From Guyanagaster necrorhizus (lineage: Eukaryota > Basidiomycota > Agaricomycetes > Agaricales > Physalacriaceae): a DNA stretch of 64,000 nt. The stretch covers positions 1,810,032-1,874,031 of the forward strand of contig NW_025064884.1 in NCBI RefSeq assembly GCF_019112545.1. Direction: 5' to 3'. The position numbers were made by a program, and so were the translations under genes. Positions 1 to 10,148 of the stretch are shown piece by piece (positions within the stretch are counted from its first letter, which is position 1; each line of letters opens with the position of its first letter). Under the pieces are notes generated by a model that was given only the letters and a program-made list of their open reading frames with translations, was not told where the DNA came from and searched no databases.

Positions 1-1822
1 GACGTTCACAGAAACGATCCCTGGGGACCAGTCGATGGACGACACCAGAATAGAGCGTTTTGAGATCAGAACCGCTAACATATATGTAGTGCCTGGCTTT
101 GAGGGATGTCCCTGTGGTCCGCAGAAAAAAAAAGTTGCTCGTCGGATAGATAATGTCAGTTTTACATCCACCACATCAGGAGAAGGAACTACTGATGGAG
201 AGATGGACATAGCGAGCAGATGCAATCTGTATGCTGTGTTAATCGATGGCAGGGTAATACTGATGAGCGTGCTCCGATGAGACCGGGCTTGACCTTTGAA
301 AAAGTGGCTTGAATTTCGGTTCTTTTCTATACCTTTTTGGAAATAATATGGCCTGCCAAAACTGTTTGAGCTCTGGGCCATCGCCAACAATATCGAGCAT
401 AGACTGAAGGTTTCAAAAGATACAGCGCGTAAGAATGCATAACATCCGTGCTGTACTTATTGAGTTGTCTGTAAATGTAAGAAAGAAGTTGCGCCCTTGC
501 CCACGAATTCGAGTTCCAGGGAAATATCGCGGGATTGATCAAGGAACTAAGATGATGAGTATTCACCACCCGCGTAAACAAAATGCAGTTCTTATGTGAA
601 AGTCGGTTCTGAAAGATTGATCACTTGATTGTCCGTGATGAGACTGTCATTACTTGAGCCCCAGGAGCCTGGCAGATCATACGAGAAGAGAATGAGTCTC
701 TAGACGTCAGTCGGGGCTCAAAGACCTACAATTTCGCCGTACTGGCCTGGGGGAGGGAGGGGGATTGGTTATCAAAACACGAGCCCCTGCCATCAAACAC
801 CGCCAAGGTATCAGAAGAAACGATTTTATTGTTGAACAGCAAACGAAGCTCAACGGGTAGCTCGGAAGAGTCAAAACTTTAGAAAACACAGTACCGAAGA
901 GAAGTAACATCGCGAAGAAGACATAGCATGATGCCAAGCTGGGATAATAGATCCGTTTATAAGGGACAACGCCAGGGAACCTAGCACATTATTCACATCC
1001 TTGTGTTTTGAGACGTTCAGGTGAGCTATTGATCATCTTCCTTAGATTCGAAGTCGATGTGACACGGTTCCGTTATGGCTTGGAAGTTGGTGTTGATCCA
1101 AGCTAAGTAGAAGGAGAATGGGTATTCATCGTTCCTAGCTGCGAGCCTCAGCTTTTGGATCACTTGCAGCTCCTTGAAGTTCAAATAGCCCATCCAGATA
1201 TTTTGGGGCGGATAAGAGGAAGCATAAGGAATCGAATCGTCGTTTTCTTGCTGGCATCGTGGGAAAACATTATTCCCCGTGCCCTTCCTTGTTGAGACGC
1301 GTTCACGGCCCGAACGTTTGCATCTCTTTCTTTCGACCAGCCTCCAGGACATTGGCAACGAGCAATACGATAACCAAGACCGACGCTAATGCTGTACTTA
1401 ACCTTAGGCTCCGCTGCGTTTGATGCAACTTTGATTATGTCTCAGCCACGCCCGTATTGCCACACGGACATCGCCTTTCCTAGGTATTGCATTTGGGCAG
1501 CATTTGGGTATGAAGACTCCGAAGCACAAAGATGCAAGCGATGTTCTACAAATGTGGAAAACAGATTGGTCCCAAAGATTGAACTGAATGGAAACCAGTG
1601 ATCATAGAGAGGAACTGAAACATGGGAACGAGGTTAAATGATAAACACCGGGGTTAACCGTAGTCTTGGGACGAACCTGTGCCGTATACAAAACGTATAG
1701 TCCAGTGATGAATGCTCCTTTCTTTGCTTTCAAGCTACAGTTGCACTCCATGTGCGTCGTTTCTATCGCATCGTTGGAACATTAATACTTACAGACTAGT
1801 TCTTTAAATTCAGAGATTATCA
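1..1822. other. No gene recognised
   Basis: No ORF here resembles a known family and no coherent multi-exon model could be built. On the minus strand around 1330-1400 there is a short hydrophobic stretch (key residues SVLVIVLLVANV) next to a 110-codon frame (1026-1358), which could be the 3' end of a small membrane protein, but neither start nor splice sites are convincing. Part of the 5' end of the membrane protein at 1823 may also lie here. Confidence 0.3.
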
Positions 1823-2770
1823 ATGCCAACCGTGCGCGTTAGCCCCCGGGAAACTGCAAAATTGGATCTGTCGCTTCCACATGCGACGGGGGTTGCCCTC
1901 GTGTGCGGCATACTCGGAGGGGCTGCTGGCCTCTTCTTCCTTGCCTTGACTATTTGCTGTATCATGAAGCGTCGGCGAACACAGAAGCATCGGTACAAAC
2001 ATAAACCGCGTTCCGTTGTACCCTTCCCTTATCAAACTACACCATTCGATATCCCGGAAGCGAATGGCCTCGCGCCCCTTCTTCGCACCGAATCTCATCC
2101 TTACTCGCATGACTCTCTTAACTCGATTGTCCACGACTACAGTCGCCCGCCCGTTACACAACAAGCGTGGGACTCACGTCAGTACACCTACATAACTCCA
2201 GAAGACCACCTTCCCAAAGTCCCGCCACCCGTACCCTATTCCACTCAGCCTCTGTTCAAGTCCGACCCATTCCTTCCATCTCTCCATACCGCGTCCGACA
2301 GCGACTGCTCGCTGCTAGGGCTGCTTCCATCGCCTGGTTATCACCACGACCCCGTCAAGTCGCTACAGTTAAGCCCGAAGCATCTTCCGCGACTCGTGAT
2401 CCCCAATGCAGCATCCCGGCCGAGATCTTCTCGTGCCATCGAGAATTCAAAATATGATCAAAGGATTCCTTCGGAGCTATCATCTGGGTCCGAATATTCT
2501 CAGCCGTCCGCTTCCTCGTCATTTATACAACAATCCTTTCACAGCCAAGACCTTGCTCCCCCGCCTGCCCCACCACGGCCCGACTATATCGTCATGCAAG
2601 GGCGGTTTCAAGATGAGCCGGTTGGCCTGGGGAGGACAAACACGATTGAAATAGCTAGCCTGCTGAAGGATTGCACCAAGGGCGATGGAAATCTACTGCG
2701 TGCTACGAGTAACATTTCACACATTGAGCGCTGGGATTCCCCAGCTGTTCTCCCTTCACCGGTTGACTGA
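1823..2770 (+). CDS. Single-pass membrane protein with proline/serine-rich tail
   Basis: An uninterrupted 315-codon frame. Residues about 22-48 form one strongly hydrophobic segment (ATGVALVCGILGGAAG onward) followed at once by a basic stop-transfer cluster (KRRRTQKHRYKHK). The remaining ~260 residues are hydrophilic, rich in Pro and Ser, with PPAPPRP-type stretches typical of a disordered cytosolic tail. This matches the layout of many fungal Mid2/SKG6-like single-pass surface proteins, but I see no family-specific motif. The start is uncertain: a plausible splice acceptor (ttcag) ends about 13 nt before the ATG, so this could be the last exon of a longer gene with an extracellular domain upstream. 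The frame has no introns and ordinary codon use. Function unknown. Confidence 0.6.
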   Translation: MPTVRVSPRETAKLDLSLPHATGVALVCGILGGAAGLFFLALTICCIMKRRRTQKHRYKHKPRSVVPFPYQTTPFDIPEANGLAPLLRTESHPYSHDSLNSIVHDYSRPPVTQQAWDSRQYTYITPEDHLPKVPPPVPYSTQPLFKSDPFLPSLHTASDSDCSLLGLLPSPGYHHDPVKSLQLSPKHLPRLVIPNAASRPRSSRAIENSKYDQRIPSELSSGSEYSQPSASSSFIQQSFHSQDLAPPPAPPRPDYIVMQGRFQDEPVGLGRTNTIEIASLLKDCTKGDGNLLRATSNISHIERWDSPAVLPSPVD

Positions 2771-3012
2771 ACATCGAAATCCCTGTCTGTGTCTAAATAT
2801 TAATTCAGAAGCTTCGTATATCCTGCAGTTCGCAACTCAGAGGATCCTTCCAAGTCAATATTACACACTTGTCTCTGTTGTCCGCATATTGGGTAGTCAT
2901 CATATTCAGGAACATGTCGTTATCGCTATCGCTCTATCATTATTTGTTACACCCTCGGATAAAAAGATTCTCCAATCACAGATCAATAAGAAGACGGATG
3001 CTTCAAGAGCGT

Positions 3013-4282
3013 CTAGAAAGACTTCTGATCAGCCAGCACCATAGTCATAGGGCGCGAGCCACTTACACCACCATCGATCAATACAGTTTCTCCAGTGACA
3101 TACCAATTCGCCAGCAAGAAGAGCGCGAGTGATCCAACGTCGCGCGGTTTACCCCATCCTTGTTCGACGGGAACCTCAAAGTTTATTTTAGCATCCGGCG
3201 GAACAACCGCGACTCCGGACTCGTCAATTGGAGCTCCGGGAAGAGACATCTAAAGACAATCAGTGGAAGTCCAGCATTCATCGTGAAGTAATAAATCCGT
3301 ACCGCACTAGGGAAAAGGCCTGGGGAACAGATTTAATATTACAGAACGGGCGATGGGACACAGAGAAACTTGCCTGGTGCAATTCCATTGACTCTGATAC
3401 CCAGCGGCAGCAGTTCATGAGCGAGAGAGGAAGTAGCGTGCCCAATGGCACTTTTTGAGAACATATATGGATATGAGAGTCCAGCGGTTGACGAGTCCTG
3501 TGTATCAAACGATGAGGATGGAATCGGTAGCTGAAACAAAGGAACAACCTTCGTCCATCCATTCATACTACTAGTCATGATGATTTGCGGTCCGAACTTC
3601 TTGGTTGCCGGATCATCCGAGAATTTCCATTTTTCAAGCAACGGCAAGAAGGCGAACGTCAGCCAGTATGGTCCGACAGCGTTCGTATTGAGGGTATCAT
3701 TGAAAGATTCTTGAGTGATATCATCGAAGAAACTCGAGACATACGCAGATGCCGTGGAAGCTGTTGGACGCTTAAAGCTGCCTTTAAGGATGCCAGCATT
3801 GTTGAAGAGGGCTGTAACATGGCGTTCTCGCTTCCCAACTTCACTAGCCAGACGTTTGGCTTCTGACTAAGTCAGAGTCAGCAAACGTTTCAATCAAAAC
3901 TTGCTTGACACACACACATACCTTTAAACGGATGTCTCCCTCAATTCCATACATTGTGCCGGCACCGGGGATGTTAGCAGCAGCGGCATTGAACTTGTCG
4001 CAAGTTCTACAAACATTACTTCGGTGCTGAACCATCTGCACAGAGATGACTTACTGGTTGAGATCGGCCTGTGATGGTCCGACGATATACACAGTGGCAC
4101 CGTTCGCGATCAACGTTGAGCTAATCATTAGCCCAATTCCCTGCAGCACGACAAAGCATGAGCGGATATACTCCAAGATTAACAGAACGACCCACGGAGC
4201 CTCCACCAGTGATGACTACGACTGTACTGCGAAGGTCGAAGAGGTTGACTGCACGAAGATTATCTAGAGAGAGAGTCGACAT
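3013..4282 (-). CDS. Short-chain dehydrogenase/reductase (SDR)
   Basis: A multi-exon gene for an NAD(P)-dependent oxidoreductase of the classical SDR family. Exon 1 begins MSTLSLDNL and reaches the Rossmann motif; splicing at a GTGGGT donor restores TGGGSGIG. Later exons carry NNAG (in FNNAGILKG), the catalytic Ser in IMTSSMNGW, and the YxxxK pair in YMFSK, then IRVNGIAPG and the C-terminal GETVLIDGGVS. All catalytic and cofactor residues are present, so the gene looks intact. Length (about 300 residues) is usual for the family. Substrate cannot be told from sequence; fungal relatives are often named 3-oxoacyl-ACP-reductase-like or RhlG-like, but that is family naming only. It stands alone, not in an obvious metabolic cluster. 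Confidence 0.85.
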
Positions 4283-4437
4283 GGTGGGCAGTGGGAACAG
4301 AACACAGTAAGGAATCAATCTTTTATATCCACCGTGGGTGTTGACGTCATTTGGCGGCTAGGCTTGCGGGTCGTCAGCCGGTATTGAGAAGCCTTATCAA
4401 ATGGATGGTCCCGAAGAACCTTCGAACTGCCTGTGGG

Positions 4438-4689
4438 TCAGATGTAAGGTGTTACCGAAAGTTCTCGTATCATGGGCGCAAAATTGGAACGAAGAGATCC
4501 TAGAATATCACCGATAAGAATCCCCACCTCGTCTGAATCACCCGTACAGTGAACGAGCTCAACGTGGACAACGTTGTGGATTAAGGGCAAGGAGTAGAGA
4601 TAGACGTGACATTGGGGACAGTGCAGCAACGCGTAAGCCACGAATGAGTAGGCCCGCAGAGTAGGGATAGTTTCGTGCCAGGTAACCAA
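4438..4689 (-). pseudogene. Possible F-box/LRR-type fragment
   Basis: A frame with hydrophobic repeats (LPLIHNVVHVELVHC) that is loosely like the leucine-rich tail of Agaricomycete F-box proteins such as the one downstream at 5389-6854. There is no F-box and no convincing continuation, so it would be a fragment. The resemblance is weak and could be chance. Confidence 0.22.
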
Positions 4690-5388
4690 GAATGTATCTG
4701 ATGGGCTCTTGGGAGAGGTTGCCGCGTCGTATTATCCATTATCGCGTTGTTCTAGCCAAATTTTAAGGATTTTTCTTGGAATGCTAGCATACATTACGCA
4801 CCAATTACCCTTCAATGACAATCAAAGGTATCAACACCGTTTGCAATGAGAAAGTGAGGATACCAATGAGGAGATGATGGTTAGAGTGAAAACTTCCTTG
4901 CCAACAATCGTTCGTTCTTTGATCCCTCACCATGACCGGCATCTGCAACAATATTGACACTCACTTCTGTAGCCGCCACTATAACTGTCGAAACGGCTGG
5001 AACAGGCAAGAACCGCGAATTTTCTTTTATACTGTACTCGCCCACGTATTGGCTGTAAAAGAGAAGCGAAACATCATCGCGGCTTGGAGAGTTATCTCTC
5101 CATGTTCACCACATAATTATCGACAGATTTCTTGCCAGAAAGGCGGGACATCCCTCTGGACCATCGTTACTGCCAGTAAGAGACCGAGGAGCAACGAAGA
5201 ACAAGAGACGTGACTTTTCAATGCACGACCTCTCATTGCTCTCGTTCTGGCAGACTCACTACAATGAGATAATGTGAACAGGGCGTGATATTGTAGATGA
5301 GATATACACTCGATGAGTCCTTTGCCTAACACCTTTACATATCTGGCTTATTCATGGAGTCCCGCAGACCTTTTCGTGAACGAACACC
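4690..5388. other. Intergenic, nothing recognised
   Basis: Short frames on both strands show no recognisable motif. It separates the SDR side from the 3' end of the F-box-type gene. Confidence 0.4.
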
Positions 5389-6854
5389 TTATTCTGACAA
5401 AGAACATGCTTGCTGTAGTAATACACACACGAATAGGCATTTACAAGATAACTCAGTCGAAAATGCTTTGTATACAGTAGTGCTCTGAAAAATAAAACGT
5501 GAGAATATGCATCGAAGCAGTCGGAATAACAACTGACGTTTAACGACCTCAACCTCCAAAACACCTCTACCTTTCAGCAAATGCATGCTCTCCTCAACTT
5601 GACGCTTCCATTGATCCCAGTCGTCCGTTGGGCGCTCAGAGCCATCACATCCGTGACTGTCGCATCGGCCAGGATGGATACGATTATGCAACCTGACATG
5701 AACACTTTGCAGTGCAGGCAACGCCAGTTCATCGAGGTGAGCATCAAACTCAGCCCAGGCATAAACAGAGTGGCGGGAGTTGTGGTCCCACTGGTTAAAC
5801 ACGCACTCTACTGTCAACGCCCGCAATGTAGGACTAAGGCACGTTCCAAGTATGAGAGGGTCCAGGGGAGAGGCCAAGATAACGTAATAAGAGGAAAGGC
5901 TGCTGTGTCGGCTCAGATCTAAACTGGCTTGATCTTTGAAAGGAAGTTAGTGAAATGATGAAATGAGGACAGCGACTTACCCGCCCAGGGGTCAACTTCC
6001 AGAGTGAATGACTCGAGCGTTTCTTGCATCGCATCAAGCAGTTTCTGAATGATCGGTGATGCGCTCTTCGAATCATAGTATAGTTGGAGATGTCGAATAT
6101 CGCTGATGTCGTACAGAGACTGGTCAAAGAATAGCCATGAAATATTTTCGCATGTTGCGTCCCCGGCCATATACAAAGATTCCAATGCTGGTAGACCATG
6201 CGGTGGAGGGCGAATCGGCGGGGAAACGGTATAACCCCAATCTGCTCCGTCATCACAGATAAGCGACAGATGCTTTAGTGCCGGGTTTGCTGCAGCAATG
6301 AGTAGGTCTGCGAAATTTCCATGTGTTTCAAACGCGAAGCCATTTAAGATGAGCGTCTTGAGTGGCACAGAGCGGAGAGCTGCGAGGAAGAGTCTGTATG
6401 TTGCGACTGGAAAGTGGTCCGAGACTTCATGGATTCCGCGACAGATGAATTCGATATGGAATAGATTGTGGAGGGAAGGAATGATAGAAAGGAGAGAGGT
6501 CTCCATGAATACATTCGTCAATAGCACTGTTCTTGAATGAATTCCGAGTCTTGTGACCAGAGGGGCGACATGAGGTGAATTTTCGAGTAATGCGATAAAG
6601 TTCTGGCGGTGGTACAGTTGCCCTCCATATTGTTCTCGAAACAAGTCCAATTCAGAGATGTGCACGATAAACACATTTGAATAAATATGATAGCGACTGC
6701 GGTCCAAGAAAGCTCGGGATGCAAGTTCGCAAGTTCGCAAGGCGGGGATGTCATCGTGCAGAAAGTCAAGAATGTAATCAAAGAGCTCTTGTCGCATGCA
6801 AAGGGCCACGTCGCTGGGCATATTTTTCTTGAATGGCGTCGCCCTCGGTGGCAT
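5389..6854 (-). CDS. F-box-like / leucine-rich repeat protein
   Basis: Two exons joined across an intron near 5919-5980 (GTAAGT donor, TTTAG acceptor) that keeps the frame (VDPWAG to DLSRHSS). Residues ~13-60 (MRQELFDYILDFLHDD, then LRTCELASRAFLDRSR) have the shape of the N-terminal F-box helix bundle seen in many mushroom proteins. The rest is built of leucine-rich segments such as LKTLILNGFAFE, LKHLSLICDDG and IRHLQLYYD. Proteins of this kind usually act as substrate receptors of SCF ubiquitin ligases, which here is inference. I chose the ATG at 6854 (MPPRATPF) because upstream in-frame codons lack an ATG; 6818 is an alternative. The last ~30 residues (SRFIFQSTTVY onward) look unlike protein family sequence and may hide a missed intron or earlier stop. 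A decayed relative lies at 9185-9488. Confidence 0.65.
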
Positions 6855-7799
6855 GTACCTTTGGCACGGATGAGTGCCTCTCCTGAGAGAAAGAAATACA
6901 GTGACGCACGAAATTACTAGAAACTGAAGCCGTACAGATATCCCAAGGAAGGTAAGATGTTGGGTCGGTTGGAGAGAACGAAGAGATATGGTGGTCCGGA
7001 AGCAAAATTGAGCGCGTCGTTTCCTCGTGATCGCCACTTAGAGTGTGATGATATTTGCAATTCCTTTACTAGCCACATGAGGCATGTCCCCTATTCTGGT
7101 CGTTATAGGGGAAAGCATAGTCCAGAGTCGTTCCTGCGACGCACTGCAATGCTGCAAATCAGGCCTGCTATATGTTGAGAAGGTCGAGACAGATACCGGA
7201 ATAAAAGAGCGTAGGCTCTGAGTGAGTCCCAGTACACTTTTCCGTCGACCTTTGTCTCTTATATATACGCTGTAGAGACAGATCCAGTTCATCATTGTGA
7301 AGCACAACATAATGGACAGCGTCTTGGTCCGGCCTTACACATTGCGAGCGTCCGGGACCGATAGAGACCACTGCGAGGACCGCAAACCGACCATGTACAG
7401 CACCAACATACCGCGTACGTCTATGTGCAGCCAGATTCTCACAAATGATTTATTTCTGGCAAATTTTTTCAGAAGAAGCACGAGCTATTAAATACGACAT
7501 GCTATACCGACATGATTTTCTACCTGCACTACAGTCTTCATGCAGGATGGTTTGGAGAATCATCTAGCGTTTTCCCGCTGCGACTGGAAAGAGGCCGAGA
7601 CTGAACCCATTGCAGAGGAAACGAATGACACCAACACCCTGGTGGCAGACCATTTGATGGTGAACACCTAGAAGAACCCTGCTCCCATGTCAGCGTCCAG
7701 TACATTTTTTGCAGGAGCAGGACTAGGGGCAGGAACTTTTCTTCTGCGGGGAAGCGAGCCAGCTCTGTGTGCACTCCAAGACTTCACCGATGTGGCATA

Positions 7800-8930
7800 A
7801 CTGGGGGACAAGGCCTTATTTATCCGCATTCTACTTATAGCATCCGTGTTTCTGCTTGCGTTTCAGCTACGAAAGGCTTTCATCATTAGAGTAAAGGGTG
7901 AGTGATTATGCAGAGCCGTCTTCATTTGTGGCTTACGTCTTTATCGTCGTAGCTAGAGAATCCTACATTCGGGTCTAATAGTATTCTCACGTCTTGAAAA
8001 GACGCTTTCAGATTGGTTTTCCACGGGAAGGAAATCATCCAAGAGGGTCACAGACAGGTACCCATGCTGTCGTCTAAAAACCCACCGTCGGGCTGATCAG
8101 CTTGTGCGTAGTACTACGGATCAGCATTCAAGGTCCCTTACTCGACAAGAGGGTGATCGTCATCAGTGAGAATGACATTCGAGAGTCTTCGCTTGAGCAT
8201 CTGTCTTTCATGGATGCGAGTTCAGATATGAGCGCTAGGTTCTCTCAGATTATACTTGACATAATTCTTATCATACTGTCTGCAGCTTCTGCAGATCGAG
8301 CACACAATGGGCCGCAGCATCGTCGACGACCCTTACCATACAGAGGTCTACGAAGTCTTTTGACGCGTAACATCGGTGCATCTTTTGTAGATGTCCCAGA
8401 TGAGGTCAGAGCGTCCTTGAGTGACAATATACTGTTGACCGAAGGTGCCAGATTTCATGGTCTTCACCATCTCTCGCTTTTTTTCAATTTACTATAGACT
8501 GGATCAAGGTTCCCGCATTCAAGACTGTTCTGCAAATCGTATCGGAGTCAGTTAACCGGATGTTCACTGATCTTCCTTTCTGTCAGTATTAAGTCTCTTA
8601 CCAATAACTGACATTTGGCTAATTTAATTGGCGTCAAGGTCGTAACCAAGATTATCTCAAAATCAATGTCAATTTCATGACCAGTGTTGTCGCTTGTGCC
8701 AAAGTTAACAACCTCTTTCCTCCCTTCTTGAAACCGTAAGTCATCTGAGCTTAGGATAACTGACCAAGATCTCATATTGTGATTAGAATCATTGGATCCA
8801 TCCTCACACCCCGGTGGCGTGCTATATCCAAGATGGAGAAATCTCTTGGTCAGATCATACGGGATTGGCTGTATGCAGAGAACCTCAATGACAAAGATTG
8901 GCGGGGAAAGCCGGTAAGGAATTCACAAGT
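7800..8930 (+). pseudogene. Cytochrome P450 relic, 5' half only
   Basis: Conceptual translation across frames gives the N-terminal half of a basidiomycete P450: a membrane segment (FIRILLIASVFLLAF), HGKEIIQEGH, KRVIVISENDIRESSLEHL, LQIEHTMGRSIVDDPYH, LTRNIGASFVDVPDEV, WIKVPAFKTVLQIV, MFTDLPFC and NNLFPPFLKP. Introns that restore frame still exist at about 8439-8498 and 8732-8787. It is broken: an in-frame stop lies before KDAFRLVFHGKE, and frameshifts lie near 8135 and 8345. After DWRGKP at ~8915 the similarity ends. The I-helix, ExxR and heme-cysteine regions are absent, so it cannot be a working P450. The F-box relic at 9185-9488 follows, so a deletion or rearrangement probably removed the 3' half. 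Confidence 0.75.
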
Positions 8931-9090
8931 CGTCGTCGATTATGTCTTATACTGCCGCCATAGAATGCTTGGTTCCTCAATGAAACAACAGGTGTTGGAG
9001 AAAGGCGCACGGTACTAGATCTAGTACCCAGATGCTTGTTTTGAATATGGCAGCTATACATGCTACGTCCATGGTACGTCTGATGTAGTG

Positions 9091-9112
9091 CATATGGATC
9101 CGGATCCATATG
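9091..9112. repeat. 22-bp perfect palindrome
   Basis: The half-site CATATGGATCC is followed directly by its exact reverse complement, with no spacer. It lies between the P450 relic and the F-box relic. No function is evident. Confidence 0.8.
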
Positions 9113-9184
9113 TTGGCTGTTGTCGTAGGCTTTTACTGCGGCTCTGTACGCATTAGAAAGGAACAAACTGTCAGTGCACAACTT

Positions 9185-9488
9185 CTACACCATCTCAGAC
9201 ACGGTATGCATCCCACATGTTCTGATTAGTGGCGCAACGTTGGGAGAATGTTTCAGCAATGCGTAAAGATCTGCGCATTGATACAATTTCCGGGCATGTC
9301 GTTCACGAAACGAGCCAAGTTCAACATCGTACACGATTAAAACGCTTAAATAGATGCGATGACGGCTCCCGGGCAAGAAACAAAGGGAAACAAGGGGTGT
9401 CGTCGTGCGGGAAGTCGAGGATATAATTGACCAGTTCCTGAAGCATAACGAGACACGAATCGCTCGGTCTAGGGACCTTGTACGGCAT
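9185..9488 (-). pseudogene. F-box protein relic, paralog of 5389-6854
   Basis: The minus strand reads MLQELVNYILDFPHDDTP, then needs a frame change to continue with PGSRHRIYLSVLIVYDVELGSF, KLYQCADLYALLKHSPNVAPLI. These align segment by segment with the N-terminus of the F-box-type gene upstream (MRQELFDYILDFLHDDIP, DRSRYHIYSNVFIVHISELDLF, QNFIALLENSPHVAPLV). A stretch corresponding to ALRTCELASRAF is missing or scrambled at the frameshift, and the frame stops after HTVSEMV. Only about the first 100 residues remain. Confidence 0.7.
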
Positions 9489-10148
9489 TGTCATTAGTAG
9501 GGCGCTCTCTGTCTGCCTACAGCCTGGGTCAGCGATATTCCTTTTAGCGAGGAAATACGACAACGCATGAAATACTGGCACTATCCTGACATCTGTTCCT
9601 CTAGAGAACAGCAACGATGTCAGAGACGGGGCGAGATAGTTATGAGTGAAATAATGTACACAATAAACGGGAATGGGATGGTGTGTTGATACTGGTATCG
9701 GTACAAGATGGTGGTAAGGTTGATGGTCGCCGGTCTGCCGAGGTTCGTCTTCTGCCTCCCGGAAATTGTACTCATTTTAAGGTGCAACTCAGGTACTGAG
9801 ATGTAGCAGCAGCGAGATGGCTTTCCTCTCCGCTGAAAAGCAATTACCATCCTTCATACCCGTCAAAGTTGGTCTAGCGCTGAGTCTAACATCTGCCGCA
9901 GAGCTGTGGTAAACAAATTACTTAACATGTTGTCGTGCGTGGCAGAATAGGCGTCATTGAATGCCACGCACGCTTTCTGTGTTGCACGCTACTATTTGCT
10001 CCATATTTAGCGACAACTTCGGCCAACATCATAAAATACAAGAATACAAATACTACGAAATTGCAAGCGTGTCCTTCCTGGCGCGCTTTATACAAGACCA
10101 TGGAAGCACTCGAGCCTGCGACATGAAATATACGCATGATCAACCCTT
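9489..10148. other. Intergenic with an 11-bp inverted repeat
   Basis: No gene recognised. At about 9934-9974 the arms CGTGCGTGGCA and TGCCACGCACG flank a ~17 nt loop, a possible stem-loop just beyond the 3' end of the Hsp70-like gene at 10149. It could act in 3' end formation or be chance. Confidence 0.35.
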
